A stretch of DNA of 64,000 bases from Butyribacter intestini (GCA_001414325.1 LLKB01000005.1:106354-170353), one strand, 5' to 3'; positions 37,056 through 47,868 are shown, counted from the stretch's first letter. Numbers and translations: made by a program. Notes: generated by a model not told the origin, from the sequence alone.

Positions 37056-38708
37056 CTAAACATTAAAAACACTTCCACCCACAAACTCACGCATAAGCGA
37101 ATTTTTAGGTATTCCCTCACTGCTTATCGTAAGGAAATAATCAAGGAATTTAAGCAGCCTTTTTGCTTCTATATACTCCGGTGCATCCTTTGGTATTCCA
37201 AAGAGTATCGCTTCGGCATATGGTTTTAATACCGCAAGCTCATATATGAGTGCCGAATTGAACATCACATCTGCTTCCTCCTGGAACGGGAATATATATT
37301 TGTCCTCCCCCCTCCTTACCGACGGCCACATTGAGATGGTTTTTGCTGCCGATGAACCTCTCGTTCTCGCATCTCTTACCATTCGTCTTATAAGTCTGCC
37401 GTCAGTTGTCGATATTCTATTGTGCTCATCAATATTTAACTGGGTAAGTGCACTTATATATATCTTAAACTTACTTTCTTTCGGGAGTGAATATGAAAGT
37501 TTGTCATTTAAGCCGTGAATACCCTCAAGCACAAGTATATCATCCTTTCCAAGTTTTAGAAAATCACCTTTGTATTCCCTATGTCCCGTAAGAAAGTTAA
37601 ACACCGGCATCTGAACGGTCTCTCCGGCTAAAAGTGCAGTCATATCCTTGTTGAACTGCTCCACATCTATAGCTTCAAGACACTCAAAATCATAGTTTCC
37701 GTTTTCATCTATCGGCGTATCTTCCCTATTTTTGAAATAATTGTCGAGCGAGATAGGATGCGGTGTTATGCCAAATGTCCTAAGCTGAATGGATAATCTG
37801 TGCGAAAATGATGTTTTTCCTGATGATGACGGTCCGGCTATCATCACAAACTTTTTACTCGCATCCCCGGCTATCTTTTCCGCTATCTGTGCGATTTTCT
37901 TTTCCTGTAATGCCTCCTGCACAAGAATAAGGTTTGATGCCCCTCCATTTGCAACAATTTCATTTAACGCTCCTACAGTTCTTACATTAACCACTTTCCC
38001 CCAGTTTCCGGCTTCCTGAAGTGTCTTAAACAGCTTCGGACTCGGAACATGATTTTTCACTTCCGTAGGAGTTTTCTGGTTTGGCATATTCACCATAAAA
38101 CCATTATCATACTTTTCTATCGTGAAATATTTAAGTAATCCGCTGCCTGATGGCATATAGCCGTAATAGTAATCCTCAAAACCGTCAAGTGAATAGATAT
38201 TTGCCGTTGACACTCTCCTATACTCAAACAGTTTCTTTTTATCATACATCTTGTGTTTTTCAAAAATATCCGATGCTTCCTGAGTGCTTACTACACGCTT
38301 TTCAAAAGGTATATCCTTTTTAACAAGCTCGTGCATCTTTTCCTCGACTTTTTTTAAAATTTCATCCGTTATTTCAATGCCCTCTGCTTCACAGTAGCAA
38401 CTGTCACCTATCATATATTTTATAAATACATTTTTGAGCGGCATATCCTTACACACTTCGTAAAAAGCATCCAGCAACAGCAGATTTACGCCTCTGACAT
38501 ATGTTTTGTGACCGTTTGGGTCCGAAATATCTAAAAATTCTATCTCACAATCAGTTTTTATCTTTTTATTTAACTCGATAAGCTTTGCACCCTGTTTTGC
38601 CAAAATTATGTCATATTTGCAATTATCTTTAAAATCTTTTGAAACTTCTCCATATGTAATCCCGGTCTCATATTCCTTTGTTACGCCGGAAACTGTCACT
38701 TTAACCAT
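37056..38708 (-). CDS. Nucleoside (uridine-type) kinase with TGS and ThrRS-like N-terminal domains
   Basis: 550 residues. A TGS-like domain (about 1-60) and a threonyl-tRNA-synthetase second additional domain-like part (about 60-200; VNLLLLDAFYEV through YKKLFEYRR-type text) precede a phosphoribulokinase/uridine kinase domain with P-loop GPSSSGKTSFS near 292 and LEGIHGLND. Firmicutes proteins of this build are annotated as nucleoside kinases; why a kinase carries synthetase-like domains is not known to me. The ATG at 38708 and a GTG two codons earlier are both possible; AAAGG suits the GTG slightly better by spacing. Confidence 0.85.
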   Translation of the reverse strand: MVKVTVSGVTKEYETGITYGEVSKDFKDNCKYDIILAKQGAKLIELNKKIKTDCEIEFLDISDPNGHKTYVRGVNLLLLDAFYEVCKDMPLKNVFIKYMIGDSCYCEAEGIEITDEILKKVEEKMHELVKKDIPFEKRVVSTQEASDIFEKHKMYDKKKLFEYRRVSTANIYSLDGFEDYYYGYMPSGSGLLKYFTIEKYDNGFMVNMPNQKTPTEVKNHVPSPKLFKTLQEAGNWGKVVNVRTVGALNEIVANGGASNLILVQEALQEKKIAQIAEKIAGDASKKFVMIAGPSSSGKTSFSHRLSIQLRTFGITPHPISLDNYFKNREDTPIDENGNYDFECLEAIDVEQFNKDMTALLAGETVQMPVFNFLTGHREYKGDFLKLGKDDILVLEGIHGLNDKLSYSLPKESKFKIYISALTQLNIDEHNRISTTDGRLIRRMVRDARTRGSSAAKTISMWPSVRRGEDKYIFPFQEEADVMFNSALIYELAVLKPYAEAILFGIPKDAPEYIEAKRLLKFLDYFLTISSEGIPKNSLMREFVGGSVFNV

Positions 38709-38743
38709 ATCCACACTATCCCTTTCCGCTCACAAAATTTTAT

Positions 38744-39517
38744 TTACTGCATCCTGCATATTGTCTTTAACAATAAATCATATTCAGCAATTATCTTTTG
38801 TTTACTTATTTCTTCATCGGACATACCGCTTTTTTTTAGTGAAGCCATCACTTTTTCCATGCGTTCTTTTTCCTTAGCCAGAAATTCAGCAAAGACATCA
38901 TTCTTTGCAGCTATCAGGTATTTCCCATATACATAATCAGCTTCATCGTATGTCTCATCAATATTTTTTATACTTCCGGAATGATTTATTTCCGCAACTT
39001 CTTTATTATGCTGTCCTAAACATTCCATCATGTCTTTTCTTACGGCCCTTATTACAACATAGTATTTTCCCATGTCAAAAACCATCTTTTCCATATCTAT
39101 GAAAAAACCGAGTTCATGAAGACATCTTCTGACAAGATATATTTCTGACTGCGGTGATAAAACAAGTTCACCTGCACTAATTGTCTTGTCTTTCTCTTTC
39201 ATAAGAATATCTCTTATCAAAGCACCTCCCATACCGCTTATAAGTATGGTATCAGCTTCGCCGCTTTCAAGTTTATCAAGACCGTTTGAAAGTCTCGTCT
39301 CTATCTTATCCGTAAGTCCCGCTTGTCTTATATGGCTTTTTGCCTTTTCTAACGGACCTTTATTTATATCCATGGCAATCCCGCATCTTGCCATTTTATT
39401 TTCAATAAGATAAATAGAAGTAAAACCGTGGTCACATCCTATATCCGCAACAGTTCCTCCTGTGCTTACACATGATGCGACCGTTTCAAGCCTTTTAGAA
39501 AGTTTTGTCTTACTCAA
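38744..39517 (-). CDS. trmK: tRNA (adenine-N1) methyltransferase, TrmK family
   Basis: Probably methylates N1 of A22 in tRNA. 257 residues: Rossmann motif [19 protein letters not shown] near 23-40 and motif [17 protein letters not shown]. The C-terminal part is helical and charged. It starts with TTG at 39517, six bases after AAAGGA, inside the last codons of rpoD (8-bp overlap). The dnaG-rpoD-trmK order is common in Firmicutes. Confidence 0.9.
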   Translation of the reverse strand: MSKTKLSKRLETVASCVSTGGTVADIGCDHGFTSIYLIENKMARCGIAMDINKGPLEKAKSHIRQAGLTDKIETRLSNGLDKLESGEADTILISGMGGALIRDILMKEKDKTISAGELVLSPQSEIYLVRRCLHELGFFIDMEKMVFDMGKYYVVIRAVRKDMMECLGQHNKEVAEINHSGSIKNIDETYDEADYVYGKYLIAAKNDVFAEFLAKEKERMEKVMASLKKSGMSDEEISKQKIIAEYDLLLKTICRMQ

Positions 39518-40712
39518 GATAATCCTTTAATTTACGGCTGCGGCTAGGATGTCTTAATTTTCTAAGTGCTTTTGCTTCAATCTGACGGATACGCTCTCTT
39601 GTTACCTTGAACTCTTTTCCTACTTCCTCAAGTGTTCTCGCTCTGCCGTCCTCAAGACCAAAACGAAGTTTAAGAACTTTCTGTTCTCTCTCCGTAAGAG
39701 TTCCAAGCACCTCATCAAGCTGTTCTCTAAGTAGTGTAAACGCTGCGGCTTCTGCCGGTACAGGTACATTGTCATCCTGGATAAAGTCACCAAGATGGCT
39801 GTCCTCCTCCTCACCGATAGGAGTTTCAAGTGAAACCGGTTCAAGCGATATTTTCTGAATTTCCCTTACCCTGTCAACAGGCATATTCATATGTTTCGCT
39901 ATCTCCTCAGGCTGTGGCTCTCTGCCGAGTTCCTGAAGAAGCTGTCTTTGCACTCTCACATATTTGTTTATCGTCTCAACCATGTGAACCGGAATACGGA
40001 TTGTTCTCGCCTGGTCTGCAATGGCTCTTGTTATGGCCTGGCGAATCCACCATGTAGCATATGTGCTGAACTTATATCCTTTTTTATAATCAAATTTTTC
40101 AACTGCCTTTATAAGACCTAAGTTACCCTCCTGAATAAGGTCAAGGAACAACATTCCTCTGCCGACATAACGCTTTGCGATACTTACTACAAGTCTTAAG
40201 TTTGCTTCTGCAAGTTTTTTCTTTGCCTCTATGTCACCATTTTCCATACGCTTTGCAAGCTCTACTTCCTCATCAGCAGAAAGAAGCGGAACTTTTCCTA
40301 TCTCTTTAAGATACATACGAACAGGATCGTCAATACTTACTCCGTCAGGCACCGAGAGGTCGATATTTTCAATCTCGTCCTCGTCAGGCACTTCGCCGCT
40401 CTCCTCAAGTTCAAGGATAAGTGCATCATCGTCGGCATCGTCCTTGTCATCTGAAATTCTCAGTACATCAACACCGCTTGCCTCAAGCAGATCGATAACC
40501 TTTTCCGTCTTTTCTTCATCAAGCTGAACATCAGCCAGGAAATTGTTGATTTCTCCAAGCTCCAGCACATTTTTCTTGCTCTTTGCAAGCTCTTTCAAAG
40601 CAATAAGCTTCTGTTGAAATTTCTTCTTTTCTTCTTCGATATTCTTTTCTTCTGCTTTCTTAGCTGCAGATTTTTTCCCTGTGCTTCTAGCCGGTTTCTT
40701 CTCTGTTGCCAT
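39510..40712 (-). CDS. rpoD: Primary RNA polymerase sigma factor (sigma-A)
   Basis: The 400-residue housekeeping sigma factor. A Lys/Ala-rich start and region 1.1 (about 20-80) precede an acidic linker ([20 protein letters not shown]). Region 1.2 begins at [16 protein letters not shown]; region 2.4 is [19 protein letters not shown]; region 4.2 has the helix-turn-helix [28 protein letters not shown]. dnaG lies 67 bp upstream and trmK overlaps its end. GAAAGGATGG precedes the ATG. Confidence 0.97.
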   Translation of the reverse strand: MATEKKPARSTGKKSAAKKAEEKNIEEEKKKFQQKLIALKELAKSKKNVLELGEINNFLADVQLDEEKTEKVIDLLEASGVDVLRISDDKDDADDDALILELEESGEVPDEDEIENIDLSVPDGVSIDDPVRMYLKEIGKVPLLSADEEVELAKRMENGDIEAKKKLAEANLRLVVSIAKRYVGRGMLFLDLIQEGNLGLIKAVEKFDYKKGYKFSTYATWWIRQAITRAIADQARTIRIPVHMVETINKYVRVQRQLLQELGREPQPEEIAKHMNMPVDRVREIQKISLEPVSLETPIGEEEDSHLGDFIQDDNVPVPAEAAAFTLLREQLDEVLGTLTEREQKVLKLRFGLEDGRARTLEEVGKEFKVTRERIRQIEAKALRKLRHPSRSRKLKDYLE

Positions 40713-40779
40713 ATTGTTCCATCCTTTCTTTTATGTAACAAACTTCATCATCTACCGTATAAATGACTTCGTTTATACT

Positions 40780-42561
40780 CTAACCATCTTTTAGAGAAAT
40801 ATGCATTTTATCTCTGTTCTGAATTTTATTTTTTTCAATCATTAGCGACTGAAGTTTTGTTATATCTGTCAGATTTTTTAATTTTTTATCAATACTGTAT
40901 TCTTTTATCTTAAACACCAGCTCATTGAGTGCTCTCTCTTTCTCATCGCTGTTCATATTGACCTTAAAGGTTGTCTGAAAAATATCTGCTATCTCTTTCT
41001 GCTCGTCTGCTTCCTCAAAATGATTTACTATCCTTGCCGGAATAACCTCACCCTTTTCAAACTGTTCATATAAAAGTTCTGCCGCCTTTTTATACGGTTC
41101 TTCCTCAAAATCTTCTCTGCCAACGATATCGCTTACTTTCCCAAAAAGCTCAGGGCTGTCTACAAGCCATGAAAGCAGTAATTTATATGAATATTCTATT
41201 CCTTTTTCCTTAGGTTTCCTGCCGTTTTTCTGATATCCATCACTCTGACTAAATGTTTTCTTTGTCCTGCTTGAAGCCATATTCGCATTTTTTATGACAA
41301 GCCCCCGCAAATCTTCTTTTTTTATTGAATATTTTGCTGATAATGTCTCGATATAATTGTCTCTCTGAACCTTATCTTCAAACACGAGAAGTTTTCTTGC
41401 CATCTCGTGGTCGAACTTTGTTTTTTGTTCAGGATCAGTTATATCATAGTTTTTTCTGAGAACCTCTATCTCAAACAAAAATGCGTTCTGTGCATCATTT
41501 ATCCGCTTCTCAAACTCCTCATTTCCAAGAGCTTTTATAAACTCATCCGGGTCTTTATACGGGTCCATATGGATAACTCTGGCGTTTATTCCTGCATCCC
41601 TGAGCATCGGTATCGCTCTCAATGCTGCTTTGATACCTGCCGCATCGCTGTCATATGTAAGAAGCACCTCATCGGTATATCTTTTAAGTATGACTGCCTG
41701 CTCTGAAGTAAATGCTGTTCCCAGCGATGCCACCGCATTTGTAAAGCCTGCCTGATGCAGTGCTATAACATCCATATATCCCTCGCAGAGAATGATATTT
41801 TTTCTTTTTCCAAGTTTTGCGTAATTCAGACCAAATAAATTTTTACTTTTATTGAACAAAATAGTTTCCGGCGAGTTCAGATATTTTGGTTTTGCATCAC
41901 CCATGACCCTGCCGCCAAAGCCGATGACTCTGTTGTTTATATCCATTATCGGAAACATTACCCTGTTCCAGAATTTGTCATAAGCACCATGCTCGTCTAT
42001 CTTAAAAAGCCCTGTCTCACTTAGCTCTCTGTCAGAATAACCCTGATTTTTAAGATAGCCATAAAGCTCTCTGCCGCCCTGACCTGAATATCCAAGTCCA
42101 AAATGCATTATCGTCTCATCACTGAGTCCCCTGTTTTTAAAATAGTCATACCCCTGTTTTCCGCCCGGAGACTTTAACTTTGCATAATAATATGCTGCCG
42201 CTTTTGCATTTATCTGTACAAGTGTACTCCTGAGATTTTTCTGTCTTTTCTGTTCAGGTGTCAGTTCCGTCTTTGGAAGTTCTATACCTGCCTGTTCAGC
42301 CAGAAATTGCATCGCTTCGGGAAATGTATAATTTTCATATTCCATAACAAATGTGATGACACTTCCTGCCACTCCGCATCCAAAACATTTATACATCTGC
42401 CTTGCGGGATTTACACTGAACGACGGTGTTTTTTCACTGTGAAACGGGCACAGTCCGACATAACCGCTGCCCGAACGCTTCAGATTTACATATCTTCCTA
42501 TAATCTGAACGATGTCACTTCCGGAACGAACTTTTTCAATCTGTTCCTCTGTGTAATACAT
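40780..42561 (-). CDS. dnaG: DNA primase
   Basis: Makes RNA primers at the replication fork. 593 residues: CHC2 zinc finger CPFHSEKTPSFSVNPARQMY with a closing CFGC near 38-62, the TOPRIM core EGYMDVIALHQAG near 265 and LLTYDSDAAGIKAA, and a C-terminal helicase-binding region. The start at 42561 (MYYTEEQIEKVR) fits the family; AGGAGG is 13 bases upstream, slightly far, with GAGAG nearer. The leader has a 13-bp inverted repeat. Confidence 0.96.
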   Translation of the reverse strand: MYYTEEQIEKVRSGSDIVQIIGRYVNLKRSGSGYVGLCPFHSEKTPSFSVNPARQMYKCFGCGVAGSVITFVMEYENYTFPEAMQFLAEQAGIELPKTELTPEQKRQKNLRSTLVQINAKAAAYYYAKLKSPGGKQGYDYFKNRGLSDETIMHFGLGYSGQGGRELYGYLKNQGYSDRELSETGLFKIDEHGAYDKFWNRVMFPIMDINNRVIGFGGRVMGDAKPKYLNSPETILFNKSKNLFGLNYAKLGKRKNIILCEGYMDVIALHQAGFTNAVASLGTAFTSEQAVILKRYTDEVLLTYDSDAAGIKAALRAIPMLRDAGINARVIHMDPYKDPDEFIKALGNEEFEKRINDAQNAFLFEIEVLRKNYDITDPEQKTKFDHEMARKLLVFEDKVQRDNYIETLSAKYSIKKEDLRGLVIKNANMASSRTKKTFSQSDGYQKNGRKPKEKGIEYSYKLLLSWLVDSPELFGKVSDIVGREDFEEEPYKKAAELLYEQFEKGEVIPARIVNHFEEADEQKEIADIFQTTFKVNMNSDEKERALNELVFKIKEYSIDKKLKNLTDITKLQSLMIEKNKIQNRDKMHISLKDG

Positions 42562-42588
42562 ATGCTCTCTGAAACCTCCTATCAACAA

Positions 42589-42651
42589 AATAACTAACAT
42601 AAAACGCACACGCACAAATCTTGTGTCATGTTACCCTCTATGTTAGTTATT
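42589..42651. promoter_or_regulatory. 13-bp inverted repeat in the dnaG leader
   Basis: AATAACTAACATA (42589..42601) and TATGTTAGTTATT (42639..42651) are perfectly complementary around 37 bases that hold a small CACAA/TTGTG hairpin. It lies between miaB and dnaG. No strong T-run follows on the minus strand, so I favour a leader structure or operator for the dnaG-rpoD transcript. Confidence 0.5.
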
Positions 42652-42712
42652 CGACATTAATTTTAAATTTCCTTTTTTAATCTGAATTTTTTAATTTAAA
42701 ATTACAAAACCA

Positions 42713-44179
42713 TCACGCAAGTTCTCCGATATAGTAAAATCCTTTGCTCTCGCAGAGTTTTACATCTACTATACTTCCTATAAGTGACTTGTCCCCCTTA
42801 AAATGAACAAGATAATTTTTGCTTGTTCTTCCGGTCACAAGTGTGGCATCATGGTCGTTTATCTCCTCGACAAGAACTTCCTCCACTTTTCCAACATCCT
42901 CTGCTGCTTTCTTTGCCGCTATCTCCTGAACCTTTGCGAGAAGTCTGTCAAATCTTTCCTTTACAACAGCTTCATCAACCTGTTCTTCCATTGCGGCAGC
43001 AGGTGTTCCCGTTCTCTTGCTGTAAATAAAAGTGAACGCACTGTCGTACTCTACTTTTTCAACTACATCCATAGTCTGTGCAAAATCTTCTTCTGTCTCT
43101 CCCGGAAAACCTACTATTATATCGGTAGAGAGTGCTATATCAGGAACGGCTTTTCTTATCTTTCTCACAAGTTCAAGATAACCCTCTTTTGTATAATGAC
43201 GGTTCATTTTCTGTAAAAGCCTGTCACTTCCTGACTGTAACGGAAGATGCATCTGCTTACATACTTTCTTTGACTCACCGAGATACTCTATAAGTTCATC
43301 TGAAAGATCCTTTGGATGGGAAGTCATAAATCTAATCCTCTTAAGTCCCTCTATCTTTTCAACTCTCCTCAAAAGTTCTGTGAAAGAAATAGGATTTTCA
43401 AGATTTTTACCGTATGAATTTACATTCTGACCTAGAAGCATAACCTCTACAACGCCGTCTTTTACAAGACACTCTATCTCGGCGATTATATCCTCAGGCT
43501 CTCTGCTCCGCTCCCTGCCCCTCACATATGGCACTATACAATAGCTGCAGAAGTTGTTGCAGCCAAACATAATATTTACACCACTCTTAAAATGATATTT
43601 TCTCTCAACAGGAAGTTCTTCAACTATCTCTGTCGTGTCTTTCCACACATCTATTATCATTTTTTTTGACTCTGCCCTGTCAAGTACTTTCATCGAAAGA
43701 AGTTCTGCAAATTTGAATATATTGTGTGTTCCAAAGATAATGTCCACATTTCTGTAACTTTTCTTTATCTTCTCGACAACACTCTCCTCCTGCATCATGC
43801 AGCCACAGAGCATAGTTATCATTTCAGGATTTTTATTTTTAATCTTTTTTAACTGACCGAGTCTGCCATAAACCTTGAGGTTTGCATTTTCCCTTACGGT
43901 ACAGGTATTAAATATTACAAGGTCTGCGTCCTCATCCTCAACGACCTTATATCCTATCATCATCAGGATACCGATTATCTTCTCTGAATCCCTCGCATTC
44001 ATCTGGCACCCGAATGTATTTACACAGCAGGTAAGTTCCCTGCCTTTTTCTTCTTTTTTAAGTTCCATCCAATGTTGCAATTTCTTTATGAAATAATACT
44101 GTCTTTCCGGTTCTTCCTTCGGCGGCGGCAATGTAATGTCAATATCTTTTATTTCTTCTTTTATCGTATCATAATTCAT
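42713..44179 (-). CDS. miaB: tRNA-2-methylthio-N6-dimethylallyladenosine synthase MiaB
   Basis: A radical-SAM methylthiotransferase acting on i6A37 of tRNA. 488 residues, with an N-terminal extension of about 50 residues before the UPF0004 domain. Cluster ligands are in NTFGCQMNARDSE, FNTCTVRENAN and LCGCMMQEE; the radical-SAM triad is in GCNNFCSYCIVPYVRG near 205; a TRAM domain ends the protein. GAGG lies 10 bases before the ATG. Confidence 0.95.
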   Translation of the reverse strand: MNYDTIKEEIKDIDITLPPPKEEPERQYYFIKKLQHWMELKKEEKGRELTCCVNTFGCQMNARDSEKIIGILMMIGYKVVEDEDADLVIFNTCTVRENANLKVYGRLGQLKKIKNKNPEMITMLCGCMMQEESVVEKIKKSYRNVDIIFGTHNIFKFAELLSMKVLDRAESKKMIIDVWKDTTEIVEELPVERKYHFKSGVNIMFGCNNFCSYCIVPYVRGRERSREPEDIIAEIECLVKDGVVEVMLLGQNVNSYGKNLENPISFTELLRRVEKIEGLKRIRFMTSHPKDLSDELIEYLGESKKVCKQMHLPLQSGSDRLLQKMNRHYTKEGYLELVRKIRKAVPDIALSTDIIVGFPGETEEDFAQTMDVVEKVEYDSAFTFIYSKRTGTPAAAMEEQVDEAVVKERFDRLLAKVQEIAAKKAAEDVGKVEEVLVEEINDHDATLVTGRTSKNYLVHFKGDKSLIGSIVDVKLCESKGFYYIGELA

Positions 44180-44225
44180 CTGTCGTTTACCTCAGCTTTC
44201 ATTTTTTATCATTGTTTTGTCGTTG

Positions 44226-45584
44226 TCAGGACAACTCTATTATCGTTCCATAATTTGCAGGAAGTTTAACTATAATATTTCCATTTTCTGCCTTCGCCTC
44301 AACTTCCTCATTTTTTGCCTTATTGCTTCCGTCAAGGATAATCTTTGCACCCATACACTCAGTGCGTGGATTTATCGTAATAACTGCTTCGTTATCGTCA
44401 TTATTTAAAGCCACGATAACAGTCTTTTTATCAATACTTCTCGAATAAGCAAACTGTCTGTTCGTGAGCAGAAGTTCCTCATATTTACCGGCACTTAACA
44501 CCTCGTAATCTTTCTTAAGTTTTCCAAGTTTCGCACACAGGGCTGTTATCTCATTATTTTCATATGCATCCTTAAAATCATCAAGTTCAAGGCATGGACG
44601 CAGATTCCAGTCAGAACCATTTTCTTTCTTTCCCTCAATAGCAAACTCCGAGCCATAATATACCGATGGAATACCGTAAAGAGTGTATAATAATATATAA
44701 ATATTGTAAAGATGTTCTTTATTGTTTACTTTTGAATAAATCCTCTCCACATCATGATTATCAACAAATGTATATAATCTCGTGTCACCACATATGCCTA
44801 AAAGCCTCTTTACAGAATGTGCTATTTCAAAATAATTATGGTCATTGTGTCCCGAATAAAGACCTTTATGCAGCTCATAATTTGTAACGCTGTCAAGCAT
44901 ATCGCCGTTTGCCCATCTGCTGTAATCACCGTGTATAACTTCTCCCATAAGCCAGAAATCTTCTTTTAATCCCGATGTGAAACCTCTTAATTCTCTCATA
45001 AAGTCAAAGTCGAGTACATCTGCCGCATCTAGTCTTATACCATCTATATCAAATTCATCAATCCAGAATTTTATCGCTTCAAAAAGGTATGACTTAACTT
45101 CAGGATTTCTCTGGTTTAACTTGACTAATAGATTATAGCCGCCCCAGTTTTCATAGGAAAGTCCGTCATTGTACTCATTGTTTCCGCCAAAATTCACATT
45201 GCAAAACCAGTCTTTATATGCTGAATTTTCACGGTTTTTGAGCAAATCCTGAAAAGCCGGAAATGTTCTTCCGACATGATTAAAAACTCCGTCCACTATA
45301 ATGTGCATACCTTTTTCATGGCAATGTGCAACATACTTTTTGAAATCGTCATTTGTGCCCAGCCGGCAGTCTACCTGTTTATAGTCCCTTGTCTCATATC
45401 CATGTCCCTCTGACTCAAACAAAGGTCCGATATATATTGCCGTAAATCCAAGTTCTGCCGCATGGTCTGACCACTGTGTCAATTTGTCAAAATGCTGTTC
45501 CTTTTCTCCGTTGTTCTCTTTTTTACATCCGCAAAGTCCAAGCGGATATATATGATAAAAAACTGCTTTATCGTACCACTTCAT
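44226..45584 (-). CDS. GH13 alpha-amylase family protein, intracellular
   Basis: 452 residues without signal peptide, so it acts in the cytoplasm on maltodextrins or glycogen-derived sugars. GH13 regions are clear: VDGVFNHVG (region I), DGIRLDAAD with nucleophile Asp186, MGEV with acid/base Glu215, and FVDNHDVER with Asp278. A C-terminal beta domain begins near 375. The compact barrel without an N-terminal CBM resembles cyclomaltodextrinase-like or neopullulanase-like relatives, but specificity cannot be read here. GGAGG precedes the ATG. miaB follows downstream. Confidence 0.88.
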   Translation of the reverse strand: MKWYDKAVFYHIYPLGLCGCKKENNGEKEQHFDKLTQWSDHAAELGFTAIYIGPLFESEGHGYETRDYKQVDCRLGTNDDFKKYVAHCHEKGMHIIVDGVFNHVGRTFPAFQDLLKNRENSAYKDWFCNVNFGGNNEYNDGLSYENWGGYNLLVKLNQRNPEVKSYLFEAIKFWIDEFDIDGIRLDAADVLDFDFMRELRGFTSGLKEDFWLMGEVIHGDYSRWANGDMLDSVTNYELHKGLYSGHNDHNYFEIAHSVKRLLGICGDTRLYTFVDNHDVERIYSKVNNKEHLYNIYILLYTLYGIPSVYYGSEFAIEGKKENGSDWNLRPCLELDDFKDAYENNEITALCAKLGKLKKDYEVLSAGKYEELLLTNRQFAYSRSIDKKTVIVALNNDDNEAVITINPRTECMGAKIILDGSNKAKNEEVEAKAENGNIIVKLPANYGTIIELS

Positions 45585-45626
45585 ATTCTGCCTCCTATTG
45601 TTTATTTTAATCTTTGTTATTTATTG

Positions 45627-46493
45627 TCAGTTACTATGTGACACTGCACCTGTAAATGTCTTTATCCCAAAAATCCCAAGAACTGCTATGACAAACAATA
45701 CAAACATAACCGCTATATTTATGATATTATTGCCGCTGCCAAGCACTATCGGCAGGATATAACTCGTCCCGTTGAAAATTATATGTGTAAGCATTGAGCA
45801 GAGTATGCTCCCTGTTGCCTTTACGATAACCCCTAATACTATTCCAAGACAGAACGCATATAATCCCTGCACGAGATTCATATGGTAAAGACCAAACAAT
45901 GCCGCCTGTAATATATTTGCCACCCAGTAGTCAAAACCGATATAAAATCTGTCAAATATTGCTCCCCTGAAAATCATTTCCTCAGATACCGGACCTATAA
46001 AGACTGCATAGGCAAGTGTCACTGCCATGTTTCCTGTCTCAAAATTTGACATAAGCTTTGTATAATTTTTAAATACTCCCGGCATAAGTGCGGTCAGACC
46101 GCTCAAAAGAAAAGTAAGTATTATGCAGCATCCTGCGGCTGTAAAAAATATCATCATTATATTTTTTACTGAAAATACTTTCCTGTAATCCATACTATCG
46201 GCTCGAAATCCTGATTTCTTATATAATATGGCACACCATATAAATGACAGTATCGCACTAACTGCCGATATTGTAAGCATCAGATTTGTACTCTTGGTTG
46301 TGTTTAATATTGTAATCTCTGCAAGTGCCCTTGCATATCCGATTCCCTGAGCAATCCCAAATACCGTATATCCAAGCACACATAACATATACGCAATAAG
46401 CTGCATAAGTATTATGCCGATAAATATAAACAATGCCTTTGTCACCATTGTGACCCTAAGTCTTTTTAACTCTATCTTCTCTTTATTATCCAA
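45627..46493 (-). CDS. CPBP family intramembrane metalloprotease
   Basis: 288 residues with about eight hydrophobic segments, a membrane-embedded protease of the CAAX/Abi (CPBP) family. Putative catalytic motifs: SEEMIFRG (EExxxR), FGLYHMN and a C-terminal HIIFN. Family roles include prenyl-protein processing and self-immunity to peptides; none can be chosen here. I place the start at TTG 46493, seven bases after GAAAGG, because the upstream in-frame ATG would lie inside the ftsZ terminator. Confidence 0.82.
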   Translation of the reverse strand: MDNKEKIELKRLRVTMVTKALFIFIGIILMQLIAYMLCVLGYTVFGIAQGIGYARALAEITILNTTKSTNLMLTISAVSAILSFIWCAILYKKSGFRADSMDYRKVFSVKNIMMIFFTAAGCCIILTFLLSGLTALMPGVFKNYTKLMSNFETGNMAVTLAYAVFIGPVSEEMIFRGAIFDRFYIGFDYWVANILQAALFGLYHMNLVQGLYAFCLGIVLGVIVKATGSILCSMLTHIIFNGTSYILPIVLGSGNNIINIAVMFVLFVIAVLGIFGIKTFTGAVSHSN

Positions 46494-46529
46494 ATCTTTT
46501 CCTTTCAATACATAAACGCATACTGACGA

Positions 46530-46562
46530 AAAAATCCGAACAAGCATGATGTCCGGATTTTT
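46530..46562 (-). terminator. Terminator of ftsZ
   Basis: AAAAATCCGGACA pairs with TGTTCGGATTTTT (one mismatch) around a seven-base loop on the minus strand, with more T after it. It ends the division cluster, and a downstream gene starts 37 bp later. Confidence 0.8.
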
Positions 46563-46582
46563 CTTTTATGTTACAACTGCAA

Positions 46583-47797
46583 TTATCTCTTTCGCTGTAA
46601 AAATTCTGGTATCTTAATTCCACCATCTTCACTGCCCCTTGAATATGTAGGCTGCGGCTGTGGAACAACAGTTGGTCTTACCGTTGACTGTGCACTGCCC
46701 TGAACACCTGAAGTAGTCTGCTTAACCTGTTTAGGTGCCGGTGTCACCGGTCTTACAGGTGTGGCAATCTGCCCTTCTCTTGTAGGAAAGTTTGTCTTTG
46801 GTGTCTGCTGCTTTATAAATGAAGCTGCCTGCTTAGGCTGTTCTGTGTTATCTTCATCAAGCCCTGTTGCAATAACAGTTATCTTAACCGTGTCATCGCC
46901 TGCCCCGTCACTTACACCAAATATAATGTTACTGTTTTCGCCTGTAAGCTCCTCTATATATGAAGCTGCTTCTCCGGCTTCCTGAAGACCTACATCTCCG
47001 GCAATATTTATGATGACATCTGAAGCACCCTCTATAGTAGTCTCGAGAAGCGGACTTGATATCGCCTGTTTTACCGCATCAAGACATTTGTCATCACCGG
47101 TACCTGTTCCAATACCGATATGTGCTACTCCCTTATCTTTCATAACTGTCTGCACATCTGCAAAGTCAAGATTGATAAGTCCCGGTACATTGATAAGATC
47201 CGTAATACCCTGAACACCCTGCTGTAATACTTCATCAGCTTTGCTTAACGCATCCTGCATAGATGTTCTTCTGTCAACTATCTCAAGAAGTTTGTCGTTT
47301 GGTATAACGATAAGTGTATCTACATTATTTTTAAGATTTTCTATACCTGCCAGTGCATTGTTCATACGGCTTCTTGCCTCAAACTTAAATGGCTTTGTAA
47401 CAATACCTACAGTAAGGATACCAAGTTCCTTTGATATTTCTGCGACCGCCGGTGCTGCTCCTGTTCCGGTACCACCGCCCATACCACATGTTACAAATAC
47501 CATATCTGCACCTTTTATCATCTCTGTTATATCTTCACGGTTTTCCTCGGCAGCAGCTTTTCCAACTTCGGGATTTGCCCCTGCTCCAAGACCCTTAGTA
47601 AGTTTTTCTCCAATCTGGAGACATGTTGCAGAATTGCAATTCATAAGATGCTGCTTATCTGTATTTATACATATAAACTCAACACCTTTTATCCCCTCTT
47701 GTATCATTCTATTTACGGCATTATTTCCGCCACCGCCAACACCAACTACGATTATTTTAGCGGTTATTTCTGAATCATTTGTTTTTATCTCTAACAA
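46583..47797 (-). CDS. ftsZ: Cell division protein FtsZ
   Basis: The tubulin-like GTPase that forms the division ring. 404 residues: [15 protein letters not shown] near 18, the tubulin signature [10 protein letters not shown] near 107, and the T7 loop region [12 protein letters not shown] Gln/Pro/Thr-rich linker (about 320-390) leads to the conserved C-terminal peptide [11 protein letters not shown] that binds FtsA or SepF. No ftsA is adjacent. It has its own promoter (47840..47868), separate from the mraZ promoter. GGAGGAGC precedes the ATG. Confidence 0.97.
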   Translation of the reverse strand: MLEIKTNDSEITAKIIVVGVGGGGNNAVNRMIQEGIKGVEFICINTDKQHLMNCNSATCLQIGEKLTKGLGAGANPEVGKAAAEENREDITEMIKGADMVFVTCGMGGGTGTGAAPAVAEISKELGILTVGIVTKPFKFEARSRMNNALAGIENLKNNVDTLIVIPNDKLLEIVDRRTSMQDALSKADEVLQQGVQGITDLINVPGLINLDFADVQTVMKDKGVAHIGIGTGTGDDKCLDAVKQAISSPLLETTIEGASDVIINIAGDVGLQEAGEAASYIEELTGENSNIIFGVSDGAGDDTVKITVIATGLDEDNTEQPKQAASFIKQQTPKTNFPTREGQIATPVRPVTPAPKQVKQTTSGVQGSAQSTVRPTVVPQPQPTYSRGSEDGGIKIPEFLQRKR

Positions 47798-47839
47798 CGC
47801 TGCTCCTCCTTAATCTGCTCACAAATTTCCCTAAGATAT

Positions 47840-47868
47840 ATAATACTAATTAACTTTTGAATAATCAA
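47840..47868 (-). promoter_or_regulatory. Promoter of ftsZ
   Basis: Minus strand: TTGATT (47863..47868), exactly 17 bp, TATTAT (47840..47845), about 40 bp upstream of the ftsZ ATG, in the 133-bp gap after ftsQ. Confidence 0.65.
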
